Shown: piece after piece, positions 1 through 10,925 of the stretch | Numbering within the stretch: position 1 is the first letter of the stretch | Layout of the letters: each line of letters begins with the position of its first letter | Assembly (NCBI RefSeq): GCF_001541345.2 | Contig: NZ_LMVL02000001.1 | Span: 558,001 to 622,000 of the forward strand | Direction: 5' to 3' | Length of the DNA stretch: 64,000 bases | Origin: Gillisella vitis | Lineage (GTDB): Bacteria; Pseudomonadota; Alphaproteobacteria; Rhizobiales; Rhizobiaceae | Position numbers and translations under genes: made by a program | Notes under the pieces: generated by a model | The model's input: the letters and a program-made list of their open reading frames with translations, nothing else | Database searches by the model: none | Told to the model about the DNA's origin: nothing

Positions 1-582
1 TCGCTTCGCCGCGCCCTAGAGGTTCTGGAAGCCGAAGGGCTCATCTGGCGGCGGCAGGGTTCCGGCACGTTTGCCGGTGCGCGCCCTGACGCATTTGATG
101 ACTATGTCGGTGCCCTGGTTGCTGGAACCGACCCGCTGGAAGTCATGGAGGTGCGCCTGCGGCTTGAGCCGCAATTGGCGCAACTGGCGGCTCTGCGGGC
201 CAATGCCGCTGATGTGCAGGCCATGTATGATCTGGTGGGAAAGATCGGCGCCAGCAAGGATGCCGATGGACGTGAGCTTTGGGATGGCGCGCTGCATCGA
301 AAGATTGCCCAATGCGCCGGCAACAGTCTTTTCCTGGCGCTGTTCGATGTGATGAACCGGACGCGGCAGGACCCGGCCTGGCAGGATATTCGTGAGCAGG
401 CGCGGGCGTTTGCTCAAACCCGCCCTGTCACCCATGGCCAGCATCTCGCCATTATCGACCGGATTGCCTCGCGCGACCCGATCGGCGCGGGCGAAGCCAT
501 GCGGACCCACCTTCTCACCCTGCAAGAGAGCCTGATCCGCATTACCTCGATCGATACCGCCGTCCACCTCGCAGAGGCATGA
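1..582 (+). CDS. GntR-family (FadR-type) transcriptional regulator, 5' end cut by window
   Basis: The reading frame is open from base 1 and ends with TGA at 582; the start lies upstream. The first visible residues form the end of a GntR winged helix (a W-R-R-Q-G-S-G-T-F wing), followed by a helical FCD ligand-binding domain with the usual E-x-R-x-x-x-E-P-x-x-A pattern near base 150 and a final H-x-x-H-L helix. Such proteins repress or activate an adjacent catabolic or transport operon in response to a small organic acid or amino-acid-like ligand. It lies 51 bp before a peptide-type ABC operon in the same direction, so it probably controls that operon. The ligand is not readable from sequence. 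Confidence 0.85.
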   Translation, partial: SLRRALEVLEAEGLIWRRQGSGTFAGARPDAFDDYVGALVAGTDPLEVMEVRLRLEPQLAQLAALRANAADVQAMYDLVGKIGASKDADGRELWDGALHRKIAQCAGNSLFLALFDVMNRTRQDPAWQDIREQARAFAQTRPVTHGQHLAIIDRIASRDPIGAGEAMRTHLLTLQESLIRITSIDTAVHLAEA

Positions 583-633
583 CGGCCAAGAACGGCCTAT
601 CATCAGCATAAAAACAACAATGAGGGGAATGGC

Positions 634-2142
634 ATGAAACTGAATAGAGTTTTGACCGCGCTGCTTGTCACTGCCGCTTTTGCCGCACCTGTGATGGCAG
701 CAGACCTGAAGATCGGCTTGTCGGAAGACCCTGACGTTCTCGATCCGGCGCAGTCGCGCACGTTCGTGGGGCGTATCGTCTATACGGCGATGTGCGACAA
801 ACTGGTCGATGTCTCGCCCGACCTGAAAATCATCCCGCAGCTTGCCACCGGCTGGGCCTGGAGCGAGGGTGGCAAGGTTTTGACCATGACGCTGCGCCAG
901 GGCGTGAAATTTCACGACGAAACACCCCTCGATGCCGAAGCGGTTGTCGCCACCATCCAGCGCAACATGACCATGCCGGAATCGCGGCGTAAGAGCGAGC
1001 TTGCCTCGGTTGAAAAGGTCGAGGCTATCGGCAGCGATACGGTGAAATTCACCCTCAAGGCCCCGGATTCGACGCTGCTGGCGCAATTGTCAGACCGGGC
1101 CGGGATGATTGTCTCGCCCAAGGCGGCCAAAGAACTGGGCGCTAATTTTGGCAGCCATCCCGTCTGCGCCGGTCCGTTCAAATTCGTCGAGCGGGTGCAG
1201 CAGGACCGGATCGTGCTGGAGAAATTCGCCGATTACTGGAACAAGGATCAGATTTTCATCAACAAGCTCACCTATCTGCCGATTGTCGATAGCACGGTGC
1301 GCCTCGCCAATCTGCGCTCCGGCGATCTCGATATGATTGAGCGGGTGGCGCCGACCGATGCCGCCTCCATCAAGTCCGATGGCAAGCTGGACTTTGAACA
1401 GGCGGTCGGCGTCGGTTACATGGCGATGTATGTCAATATCGGCAATGGTCCTCGCGCCAATAACCCGCTTGGCAAGGACAAGCGCCTGCGGCAGGCCTTC
1501 TCGCTGGCCATTGATCGCGAAGCACTGAACCAGATCGTCTTCGAGGGGACGGCTCTGGCGGGCAATCAGCCATTTCCGCCTGTCAGCCCCTGGTATGACA
1601 AGCGGATCCCTGTGCCTGCCCGAGATGTTGAAAAGGCAAAAGCCCTGATCAAAGCGGCTGGATTTGACCGGGTGCCAATCGAACTGCAGGTGTCCAACAG
1701 CGCGACAGTGTTGCAGATGATGCAGGTCGTCCAATCGATGGTCGCTGAGGCTGGTTTTGACGTGACGCTGAAGACAATGGAATTTGCCACCATGCTCAAT
1801 GAGCAGACGGCTGGAAATTACCAGATCAGCCGCTCGGATTGGTCCGGGCGTGTGGACCCGGATGGCAATTTGCATCAGTTCGTCACCTGCAAGGGTGGCA
1901 TCAACGATACCAAATATTGCAATCCCGCCGTCGATACGCTGTTGAACGAAGCACGTCGGTCCACCGATGACGCCGTGCGCAAGCAGAAATACGATGCGGC
2001 CGATGAAATCCTGAACGACGATCTGCCGATCATCTATCTCGGCCATCAGTCTTGGCTTTGGGCGTCCAGCAAGAAGATCACCGGCTTTGTGCCGTCACCG
2101 GATGGAATGATCCGCCTGACGGGCATGCAAAAGGCCAATTGA
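634..2142 (+). CDS. Family-5 (peptide/opine-type) ABC transporter substrate-binding protein
   Basis: A 502-residue periplasmic binding protein of the SBP_bac_5 family (DppA/OppA/GsiB type). It begins with a Sec signal peptide (basic start, hydrophobic core, cleavage near A22-A23) and continues with the family opening D-P-D-V-L-D-P-A-Q. A GAGGGG ribosome site precedes the ATG. It heads a set of two permeases, a gamma-glutamyltransferase-like enzyme and a double ATPase, so it most likely captures a small peptide or gamma-glutamyl compound in the periplasm. The exact substrate is inference from the enzyme neighbour; many family members bind opines, glutathione or dipeptides. Confidence 0.9.
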   Translation: MKLNRVLTALLVTAAFAAPVMAADLKIGLSEDPDVLDPAQSRTFVGRIVYTAMCDKLVDVSPDLKIIPQLATGWAWSEGGKVLTMTLRQGVKFHDETPLDAEAVVATIQRNMTMPESRRKSELASVEKVEAIGSDTVKFTLKAPDSTLLAQLSDRAGMIVSPKAAKELGANFGSHPVCAGPFKFVERVQQDRIVLEKFADYWNKDQIFINKLTYLPIVDSTVRLANLRSGDLDMIERVAPTDAASIKSDGKLDFEQAVGVGYMAMYVNIGNGPRANNPLGKDKRLRQAFSLAIDREALNQIVFEGTALAGNQPFPPVSPWYDKRIPVPARDVEKAKALIKAAGFDRVPIELQVSNSATVLQMMQVVQSMVAEAGFDVTLKTMEFATMLNEQTAGNYQISRSDWSGRVDPDGNLHQFVTCKGGINDTKYCNPAVDTLLNEARRSTDDAVRKQKYDAADEILNDDLPIIYLGHQSWLWASSKKITGFVPSPDGMIRLTGMQKAN

Positions 2143-2242
2143 ACGCTTGCTTGTCGCCCTGATGATCCTGTCACGGAAGCGATCTTTGTCAGGCGGCGGA
2201 CCTGTCGCCTGACACAAACGTCTCAATCATCCGGAGACCGTC

Positions 2243-3190
2243 ATGCCCACTTTCCTTGCCCGGCGCCTGTTGCTGGCCATACCGACGCTGCTGATCATTT
2301 CTGTCTTCGTTTTTTCGCTGCAAAAGCTTCTGCCGGGCGATCCGGTGCTGATCATGGCGGGAGAAGACCGCGATCCCGCTGTGATGGAAAGCCTGCGCGA
2401 GAAATATCACCTGAATGATCCGATGCCCGTTCAATATGCGATGTGGCTTGGCGCTGCGCTGAAAGGCGATCTCGGCATGTCGTTGCGGACCAACCAGCCT
2501 GTGCTGGAGCTGATCGGCGAGAAACTGCCCGTCACCTGCCAGCTGGCCATCATGTCGATGATCTTTGCTCTCACCCTCGGCATTCCCCTCGGCATTCTGG
2601 CGGCGGTCAAGAAGAATACGCTGATCGATTACCTGGCAAGCGTGGTGGCGCTGTCTGGCCTGTCGATCCCGAATTTCTGGCTCGGCATCATGCTCATTCT
2701 GCTGGTTTCGGTCCGGCTCGGCTGGTTGCCAGCCTCCGGCTATCAACCGTTCTTCTCCGACCCATGGATGTCGATGAAAACCATGCTGATGCCGTCTTTC
2801 GTGCTGGGCAATGCCTTGGCAGCATCGATCATGCGCCACACGCGCTCGGCCATGCTGGGGGTTCTCAGTTCGGATTATGTGCGCACCGCCCGCGCCAAGG
2901 GCATGCCCGAACGTTCGGTCATCCTGTCTCACAGTTTTCGCAATGCGGTTTTGCCCATCGTCACCCTGACCGCCTTGCTGTTTGGCGAATTGCTGGCCGG
3001 TGCGGTGCTGACGGAGCAGATTTTCACCATTCCCGGCTTTGGCAAGCTGATCGTCGATGCCGTTTTCAATCGTGATTATGCGGTCGTGCAGGGCGTCGTG
3101 CTCTGCACCGCCATCGGCTTCATCCTGATGAACCTGATGGCCGATTGTCTCTATCTTCTTCTCAATCCTCGCATGAGGACCAGCCTATGA
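2243..3190 (+). CDS. ABC transporter permease, DppB/GsiC type
   Basis: A 315-residue inner-membrane protein with about six membrane segments. The N-terminal segment followed by L-L-P-G-D-P-V is typical of the first permease of family-5 importers, and the cytoplasmic EAA loop (A-R-A-K-G-M-P near base 2890) contacts the ATPase. The stop codon overlaps the ATG of the next permease by four bases (ATGA), indicating translational coupling. It forms a heterodimeric channel with that protein. About 100 bp without a clear terminator separate it from the binding-protein gene. Confidence 0.92.
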   Translation: MPTFLARRLLLAIPTLLIISVFVFSLQKLLPGDPVLIMAGEDRDPAVMESLREKYHLNDPMPVQYAMWLGAALKGDLGMSLRTNQPVLELIGEKLPVTCQLAIMSMIFALTLGIPLGILAAVKKNTLIDYLASVVALSGLSIPNFWLGIMLILLVSVRLGWLPASGYQPFFSDPWMSMKTMLMPSFVLGNALAASIMRHTRSAMLGVLSSDYVRTARAKGMPERSVILSHSFRNAVLPIVTLTALLFGELLAGAVLTEQIFTIPGFGKLIVDAVFNRDYAVVQGVVLCTAIGFILMNLMADCLYLLLNPRMRTSL

Positions 3191-4056
3191 ACGCCATAAG
3201 TGAGGCCGCAACCGCCCCGTCCTACCAATCCGGAAGAGGCTGGCGAAAACTGAAAGCCAACAAGGCGGCGTTGGTTGGCCTTTGCATCATCCTGTTCTTT
3301 CTCCTGGTGGCGCTGCTGGCGCCGTTGCTGCCGATTGCCGATCCCCTGGCGTCGAGCTGGTCAGCCATTCGCAAGGCGCCGTCGCTGGCCCACCCATTTG
3401 GCACGGATGACCTTGGCCGGGATATCATGTCCAGGATGATCTGGGGGGCGCGGGCCTCGCTGGCCGCAGGGATTTTCTCCGTGGCGATTGCCGCCATCCT
3501 CGGCGTTCCGCTTGGCATTCTCTCCGGTTATTTCGGCGGCTGGATCGATATGGTGATTTCCCGCATCACCGAGGCCTTCCTGGCAATGCCGTTTTTGATC
3601 ATGGCCATCGCTCTTGCCGCTTTTCTTGGGCCAAGCCTGACCAACGCGATGATTGCCATCGGCCTTTCGGCATTGCCAACCTTCATCCGGTTGAGCCGTG
3701 GTCAGGTTTTGGCGGTGAAAACGGAAGATTATGTGGAGGGCGCACGCTCCATCGGCCTTGGGCATGTGGCCATCATGAGCCGTTACATCTTTCCCAATAT
3801 CCTGGCGCCGGTCTTGGTGCAGGCAACGTTGACGGTCGCCACTGCGATCATCGCTGAAGCCAGCCTGTCTTTTCTAGGGCTTGGACAGCAGCCGCCGGCC
3901 CCAAGCTGGGGCTCGATGCTGAATGTCGCCAAGAATTTCCTCAGCCAGGCGCCGTGGATGGCCATATGGCCGGGCGGTGCGATTTTTCTCGTCGTCATTG
4001 GGTTTAATCTCCTGGGGGATGGGCTGCGTGACGTTCTCGATCCGCGCTCTTCCTGA
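3187..4056 (+). CDS. ABC transporter permease, DppC/GsiD type
   Basis: The second permease of the family-5 importer, 289 residues counted from the ATG at 3187, which overlaps the preceding stop. An upstream in-frame start at 3145 would lie inside the preceding gene and lacks family similarity, so 3187 is chosen. The protein shows the typical N-terminal membrane segment, then a periplasmic loop with H-P-F-G-T-D-D-L-G-R-D, and the EAA loop (E-G-A-R-S-I-G-L-G). It partners the DppB-like permease in the inner membrane. Confidence 0.92.
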   Translation: MNAISEAATAPSYQSGRGWRKLKANKAALVGLCIILFFLLVALLAPLLPIADPLASSWSAIRKAPSLAHPFGTDDLGRDIMSRMIWGARASLAAGIFSVAIAAILGVPLGILSGYFGGWIDMVISRITEAFLAMPFLIMAIALAAFLGPSLTNAMIAIGLSALPTFIRLSRGQVLAVKTEDYVEGARSIGLGHVAIMSRYIFPNILAPVLVQATLTVATAIIAEASLSFLGLGQQPPAPSWGSMLNVAKNFLSQAPWMAIWPGGAIFLVVIGFNLLGDGLRDVLDPRSS

Positions 4057-4103
4057 CGCAAACAGCCAAGACACACCTCCATTTCAATTCTGGGATAGAT
4101 GCT

Positions 4104-5888
4104 ATGACTGATTTTACCACCCGGCCTGAAATTCTCGGCACCTTTGGCGTCGTTGCCTCCACCCACTGGATTGCCTCTGCCGTCGGCATGGCCATATTGG
4201 AAAAGGGCGGAAACGCCTTCGATGCCGCCGTCGCCACCGGCTTCGTGCTGCAAGTTGTCGAGCCGCATTTGTGCGGCCCGGGTGGCGATATGCCCGCCGT
4301 GATCTACTCGAAAAAGAAGGACAAGGTTGAGGTCATCTGCGCTCAAGGGACGGCACCGGCGGGCGCGACCATCGAGCATTACACGGCGGAAGGGTTGGAT
4401 CTCATTCCCGGTGATGGTCTGCTGGCAACCGTTATACCCGGCGCCTTCGACGGCTGGATGCTGATGCTGCGCGATTACGGCACGATGAGCGTGCGTGACG
4501 TGCTGGAGCCAGCCATTTATTACGCTGAAAAAGGCCATCCGGTTCTGGCGAGAGTCTCGGCCACTATCAAAGGACTTGGCAGTTTCTTCGAACAGCATTG
4601 GCCAACCTCGCACCAGACCTGGTTGCCGGACGGTTTTGCCCCGGAGCCGAATAGCTTGTTCACCAATCCGGTTCTGGCCGAGACCTGGAAGCGGATTATT
4701 GCGGAAGCCGAGGCCAAATCCGGTCGCGAGGCGCAGATTGAAGCAGCGCGCGACGCCTTTTACCGTGGTTTTGTTGCCGAACAGATCGATCGCTATGTCC
4801 AATCCACGGCGGTGATGGATGCGAGTGGTGCCTGCCACAAAGGCGTGTTGACGGCTGACGATATGGCCAGTTGGTTTGCAACCATAGAGGAGCCGCAAAC
4901 CTTCGATTATCACGGTTGGACCGTGGCCAAGACCGGACCGTGGGGGCAGGGGCCGGTGCTGTTGCAGGCCCTTTCCCTTTTGAAAGGTTTCGATATTGCG
5001 GCTATGGCGTCCGATGGTTCGGATTTTGTTCACACCGTCACCGAGGCCATGAAGCTGGCCTATGCCGACCGCGAGATTTACTATGGCGATCCGGCCTTCG
5101 CTAAGGTGCCGATGCAGCATTTGCTGAGTGAGACCTATGCCACGGAGCGTCGTGCATTGATCGGCGAGACGGCGTCTTTCGATCTGGTGCCGGGCCGGGT
5201 TGCGGGCTTTGAAGACCAATATACCCGCACCATGGAGATGTTGGGTGCCACGTCGAAAACCGGGGCGGTGTTTGAGCCGACCATGGCGCATTTGAGCGAA
5301 AAGCGCGGTGATACCGTGCATATCGATGTGATCGACCGCGACGGCAATATGGTGTCCGTCACGCCATCCGGCGGCTGGCTGCAATCCTCGCCGATTGTGC
5401 CGGGGCTGGGCTTCTGCCTCAATTCCCGGGCGCAGATGTTCTGGCTCAAACCCGGCCTGCCCACCTCGCTGCAACCGGGCAAGCGCCCGCGCACCACCCT
5501 GACACCATCGATCGCGCTGTATGAGGGCCGTCCCACCCTGTCGTTTGGCACGCCCGGCGGCGACCAGCAGGATCAATGGCAGCTGTCGTTCTTCCTGCGC
5601 TACGTCCACCATGGCTTCAATCTTCAGGCCGCTATCGATCAGCCGTTGTTCCACACCTCGCATTTCCCCGGCTCGTTTTATCCGCGCACCCGCGAGCCGG
5701 GCAGCCTGATGGTGGAGAAGAATTTCCCAGAGGCGACGATTGCCGAATTGGCCAGACGCGGTCATGCCCTGACCGTCGCCGAACCATGGTCTATTGGCCG
5801 GTTGACGGCAGCGCGGCGCGATGCGGATGGACTGTTGCGGGCGGCGGCCACGCCAAGGCTGATGCAGGCCTATGCGGTGGGACGATAA
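4104..5888 (+). CDS. Gamma-glutamyltransferase-family protein (cytosolic)
   Basis: A 594-residue Ntn-hydrolase of the gamma-glutamyltranspeptidase family. The opening G-G-N-A-F-D-A-A-V-A and the G-P-G-G-D motif are diagnostic. Family members cleave themselves just before a threonine; here the candidate nucleophile is Thr404 in the motif G-D-T-V-H-I (codon at 5313), followed by D-R-D-G-N-M-V-S-V-T. No signal peptide is visible, unlike periplasmic Ggt, so it should act in the cytosol on an imported gamma-glutamyl or related amide compound. It is embedded between the permease and ATPase genes, which ties enzyme and transporter to one substrate. Whether it hydrolyses glutathione-like peptides or another amide cannot be told. 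Confidence 0.88.
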   Translation: MTDFTTRPEILGTFGVVASTHWIASAVGMAILEKGGNAFDAAVATGFVLQVVEPHLCGPGGDMPAVIYSKKKDKVEVICAQGTAPAGATIEHYTAEGLDLIPGDGLLATVIPGAFDGWMLMLRDYGTMSVRDVLEPAIYYAEKGHPVLARVSATIKGLGSFFEQHWPTSHQTWLPDGFAPEPNSLFTNPVLAETWKRIIAEAEAKSGREAQIEAARDAFYRGFVAEQIDRYVQSTAVMDASGACHKGVLTADDMASWFATIEEPQTFDYHGWTVAKTGPWGQGPVLLQALSLLKGFDIAAMASDGSDFVHTVTEAMKLAYADREIYYGDPAFAKVPMQHLLSETYATERRALIGETASFDLVPGRVAGFEDQYTRTMEMLGATSKTGAVFEPTMAHLSEKRGDTVHIDVIDRDGNMVSVTPSGGWLQSSPIVPGLGFCLNSRAQMFWLKPGLPTSLQPGKRPRTTLTPSIALYEGRPTLSFGTPGGDQQDQWQLSFFLRYVHHGFNLQAAIDQPLFHTSHFPGSFYPRTREPGSLMVEKNFPEATIAELARRGHALTVAEPWSIGRLTAARRDADGLLRAAATPRLMQAYAVGR

Positions 5889-5934
5889 GTCAAGCCTGGG
5901 GCTCTATAGAGCCGATCACCAATGAGGACCCGCC

Positions 5935-7767
<1,833 letters not shown>

Positions 7768-7797
7768 TAGGATTTCGGACAAATCCGCAGTGAAAAT

Positions 7798-8952
7798 TCA
7801 GATGATCACATGTGGCACAAAACGCGAGAGATTGGCGGTGATACGGGAGCGGTCCTCGCGGATGCCAAGGGCGCAGGCGCGATCACCGACAATCCAGCTG
7901 CCGAGCACTGCAAAGCCTGCCTCGCTCTTAAACAGCGGAGCATAGGCTTGAACGATAAATCCTTCCTCGCCGTAATCGCCTGGGGTGGCAATGGATGCCT
8001 CGCCCTTTTGGAAAAGCGTGACGTTTTCGCCTTCGCGTGACAGAAGCGGTTTTCGCACGTAGTCGCCAAAGCTTGAGGCGGCGGGATCGTCCGCAAAGAA
8101 GCTCGGCAACAGATTGGGGTGATTGGGGTGCCGTTGCCATAGCAGCGGCAGCAGCCCTTTGTTGGACAGCAGGGATTTCCAGGCTGGCTCTACAAACACA
8201 TCACCAGATCTTGCCAATTGGCGCGAGAACGGCTCGCGCAGCATGAATTCCCAGGGGTAAAGCTTGAAACACTGGTCGATCACCCGGTCTTGCAGATCCG
8301 TAAAGCGCCCTTCTTCATCGATGCCGATATCGCCGATATCGAGAAGTTCGACGCGATGGCCCGCCTGGAGGGCGCAGTCCATCAGATAGACCGTGGTGCC
8401 GCGATCTTCTTCGTTATCGGTCATCGCCGCGAAATGGAAAATCGACTGTTTTGGAAACTGCTCGAACGCTTCCACAAGACTTTCCTGCAACAGGTTATAC
8501 TGGTCGGCATCGGCGGGCAGCGCGCCAAGCGCCTGCTGGTCGGTGAGCCAATTGAATTGGAAATAGGCTGTCTCAAAGACCGAGGTCGGCGTATCGGCAT
8601 TATATTCCAGCAGCTTGGCAGGGCCTTCACCATCATAGGCGAGATCGAAACGCCCATAAAGATGCCGGTCCTGACGCTGCCAGGATCTGCGTACCACGTC
8701 GCGGAGATCGTCTGGAATGGCCAGCCGGTCGAGTGCTTCCTCATTGCCGACGATATCGCCGATCAGGTCCATACACATGTCGTGCAGTTCCTGGCTTGGC
8801 GCCTCTATGCGGGTCTCGATCTCGTCCAGGGAGAACACATAGGCGGCATCGTCCACCCAATAGGGCTCGCCATACATTTCATGAAATCCAAAGCCGACGG
8901 CACGCGCCTTGTCGCGCCAATCTGGACGTTCCGCAACGGTAATGCGCTTCAT
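7798..8952 (-). CDS. Glutathionylspermidine-synthase-like ATP-grasp protein (YgiC/YjfC type)
   Basis: A 384-residue protein of the glutathionylspermidine synthase pre-ATP-grasp family, about the length of E. coli YgiC/YjfC (near 386). The diagnostic segment L-L-E-Y-N-A-D-T-P-T-S lies in the middle of the protein and belongs to the ATP/metal-binding site. These enzymes form amide bonds between a carboxylate and an amine. The amidase half of bifunctional Gss is absent, so it is a stand-alone ligase whose substrates are unknown. The gene lies 1 bp after the DUF1190 lipoprotein gene, and DUF350 and DUF2491 genes precede it: the same gene set as E. coli yjfK-L-M-C. Confidence 0.85.
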   Translation of the reverse strand: MKRITVAERPDWRDKARAVGFGFHEMYGEPYWVDDAAYVFSLDEIETRIEAPSQELHDMCMDLIGDIVGNEEALDRLAIPDDLRDVVRRSWQRQDRHLYGRFDLAYDGEGPAKLLEYNADTPTSVFETAYFQFNWLTDQQALGALPADADQYNLLQESLVEAFEQFPKQSIFHFAAMTDNEEDRGTTVYLMDCALQAGHRVELLDIGDIGIDEEGRFTDLQDRVIDQCFKLYPWEFMLREPFSRQLARSGDVFVEPAWKSLLSNKGLLPLLWQRHPNHPNLLPSFFADDPAASSFGDYVRKPLLSREGENVTLFQKGEASIATPGDYGEEGFIVQAYAPLFKSEAGFAVLGSWIVGDRACALGIREDRSRITANLSRFVPHVII

Positions 8953-8953
8953 G

Positions 8954-9547
8954 TCAGCCGCCGAAACTGAAGGAGGACCGTCCCCCGAAGCCCTGGCGGC
9001 TCACCGTGCGGGTATTGACATTGGCGGGCTTAGAGCTTGACGGAGCAAGGATCGTATCGCGGCCTTTGTTGATGGTCACTGTCTGGCCGCTGCGGTTGCG
9101 ATAAATCGGCGTGCTGCCTCCGCCATAGCCTCCTCCGCCATAGCTGCTGCCTTGCGTCGCTTCCCGCTGGTATCGATAATAGTCGCCAATATTGTTAATG
9201 GTCGAAGACAGCAGGTAGCCGGCCATGAAGGGCATGAAAAAGCTGCCACCACCTGTGCCACCTGTATTGGGCGCTGTCTGCTGCACGCATTGTTTTGCGC
9301 CATATTCGGCCTCGCAGGCGGCCATGCCATCAAAGCGCGGTGCGTTGGCCAGATGGGCTTTGACGGCATCCTGGTAGGCCGTCTGACACACTTCGCGATC
9401 CATTCCTTGAGAGATGCATTGATCGACGGAGGTGAAGGTGCGCTCGGTGGGCGCATCCTCGCCGCAGCCGGAGAGCAGCAGGCTGGAGGCGGCGATGGTA
9501 CCAAGGGCGAGGATCGGGGGCGTTCGCCCGCTTAAACGTCTGCGCAT
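8954..9547 (-). CDS. DUF1190 family lipoprotein (YgiB/YjfM type)
   Basis: A 197-residue predicted lipoprotein. The N-terminus is basic and hydrophobic and ends in a lipobox L-L-S-G-C with the lipidated cysteine at residue 28. The mature part has the YgiB-type cysteine-containing start (V-D-Q-C, E-V-C, A-C-E, Q-C-V), a glycine-rich middle and a serine/glycine-rich tail ending S-F-S-F-G-G. A GAGGAGG ribosome site precedes the ATG. In E. coli the homologues ygiB and yjfM sit next to the same ATP-grasp gene, as here. No activity is known for the family. Confidence 0.82.
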   Translation of the reverse strand: MRRRLSGRTPPILALGTIAASSLLLSGCGEDAPTERTFTSVDQCISQGMDREVCQTAYQDAVKAHLANAPRFDGMAACEAEYGAKQCVQQTAPNTGGTGGGSFFMPFMAGYLLSSTINNIGDYYRYQREATQGSSYGGGGYGGGSTPIYRNRSGQTVTINKGRDTILAPSSSKPANVNTRTVSRQGFGGRSSFSFGG

Positions 9548-9557
9548 CCTGGCCTCC

Positions 9558-9959
9558 TCAATAGGTCATGCAGGCAGCATTGAGAATGCCGATGATCAGC
9601 GCGATGCCACCGCCCCAAAGGCCTGCGGCAATATCACCGGCGGTGATTTTCTCATGCAGATCCTTCATGGTGAAATTGGCGATGTAAAAGGCGAAAATCT
9701 GCACGAGGATGCCGACAATTGCCCAGAGAATATAGTCGATGATGCTGACCGAATTGGCCGCCGCCGAGGCAAGCGGCAGGCTGAACCCCATGAGCGCACC
9801 GAGAAATGCTGTGACCGCCGCCAGATTGCCCGCCCTGATCAATTCAACTTCCTTATGGGGCGTCAGCCACGTGTAAATCGCCGCAAAAACACCATAGGCC
9901 GCGATGCCAATGAAGAAATAACCCAGAAAGGCCGGAAGTCCCGCCATGTAGTTCAGCAT
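9558..9959 (-). CDS. DUF350 family inner-membrane protein (YjfL type)
   Basis: A 133-residue hydrophobic protein with four predicted membrane segments, matching the two-repeat DUF350 family. Conserved acidic and polar residues (E-V-E-L-I-R-A-G-N-L-A-A-V) lie at the start of the second segment. The function is unknown; the family co-occurs with PspA-like and ATP-grasp genes. It is 10 bp from the DUF1190 gene and 27 bp from the DUF2491 gene, all on the minus strand, so the four genes form one transcription unit. Confidence 0.85.
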   Translation of the reverse strand: MLNYMAGLPAFLGYFFIGIAAYGVFAAIYTWLTPHKEVELIRAGNLAAVTAFLGALMGFSLPLASAAANSVSIIDYILWAIVGILVQIFAFYIANFTMKDLHEKITAGDIAAGLWGGGIALIIGILNAACMTY

Positions 9960-9986
9960 TCATATGCCCCTTGGTAAAGATTTTGG

Positions 9987-10646
9987 TCAGACGCGACGGA
10001 CATCGGCGGCACCGATACCGTAGCCAATGAGAAATTCGACAGAGCGGCCCGCCTGTGCCTGGGAGGGATCGAGATCCCGTTCCACATTGATCAGCAGCAT
10101 TTCCTGCGTGGACCCAAGCGGCCGGTAATACAGCATGCAGGATTGATGGATCGAGCGACTGGTCTCGCCATCCTGTACCTCTTCAACGAACTGAACGGTC
10201 TCGGCGCGTTCCGGCCCTTCGCCCCAGAAGCGGTTGAACAGGATGCCGTCAGCATCGTAAGTGGAACCCCCGATCATGCCTGATGGTCCCGTCCAGCGGC
10301 TCCATTCGCTCTGGCTGACCGGCACGACGCTATCCCATGGGCGGTAGAAACTGATATCCTCTATGCCATCGCCGGGCATGCCGGATGGCGACATAACCTG
10401 GATCATATGGTGGTTTTCATCGTAATAACGCGACAGGACCGATGCTGCATCGAGCCGGACTTCCCCATAGGCGGCAATGATAAAAGCGCCGCTTTGAGGT
10501 AACGGCATCGCCGGTTGAGCCCCCAGCGTGTCGGCCTCCAGCGACAGGAAATCAAGATCGAGCGCGCCACCGATGACGGCCCCCAGGGGGCCGAATTCCT
10601 TTTGCATTGGCTTTTCGGTCTTGCGTCCGCTGAACCAGCCCAACAT
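9987..10646 (-). CDS. DUF2491 family protein (YjfK type)
   Basis: A soluble protein of 219 residues from the ATG at 10646. A longer open frame reaches 10712, but AGGAG lies seven bases before the 10646 ATG and the recognisable DUF2491 sequence starts there, so the shorter start is preferred. The family is of unknown biochemical role and is found with PspA-like (YjfJ), DUF2170 (YjfI) and DUF350 (YjfL) genes. It is the first gene of the minus-strand half of the cluster and is divergent from the DUF2170-PspA pair. Confidence 0.8.
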   Translation of the reverse strand: MLGWFSGRKTEKPMQKEFGPLGAVIGGALDLDFLSLEADTLGAQPAMPLPQSGAFIIAAYGEVRLDAASVLSRYYDENHHMIQVMSPSGMPGDGIEDISFYRPWDSVVPVSQSEWSRWTGPSGMIGGSTYDADGILFNRFWGEGPERAETVQFVEEVQDGETSRSIHQSCMLYYRPLGSTQEMLLINVERDLDPSQAQAGRSVEFLIGYGIGAADVRRV

Positions 10647-10925
10647 CAAGCATCTCCTATAAGGCACAATCGATAGCTGCGGTGAATATGGCATTAAGAT
10701 TGAAAAGAGCAACCTTGACCATCATTCTATCGTCGTGGAAAACCGGCAGGATTAAGCGACAAGAGAGCGACCGCTCCTTGAAAACGACGAGAGGAAAAAA
10801 GCGGCAAGGGCGCAGAGGTCTTCATTTGGCCCCTGTCTTTACGGCGTTTTCTACGCAAACTATTTAGCATAACAGGCTTTTAACTGCCTGCCGGAATACC
10901 CAGATAATGCTCAGAATTTCAACCG
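10647..10925. promoter_or_regulatory. Divergent promoter region between DUF2491 and DUF2170 genes
   Basis: A 279-bp non-coding gap from which the two halves of the PspA/ATP-grasp cluster diverge. It is AT-richer than the flanking genes. A CTTGAAA string near 10776 resembles a heat-shock -35 box but has no matching -10, so I do not claim a specific sigma factor. I see no clear operator palindrome. Shared control of the two halves from this gap is inferred from the gene order. Confidence 0.4.

Noticed and set aside
1090-2046. A 318-codon open frame on the minus strand opposite the first binding-protein gene
   Set aside because: It is opposite a clear SBP_bac_5 gene and shows no domain.
3783-5765. 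A 660-codon open frame on the minus strand opposite the second permease and the gamma-glutamyltransferase gene
   Set aside because: It has no recognisable domain, is rich in His/Arg/Gln as expected for a mirror of GC-rich coding DNA, and both plus-strand genes are clear family members.
10770-10800. A heat-shock-type promoter upstream of the DUF2170 gene
   Set aside because: Only a CTTGAAA string is present; no CCCCAT-like -10 box lies at the right distance.
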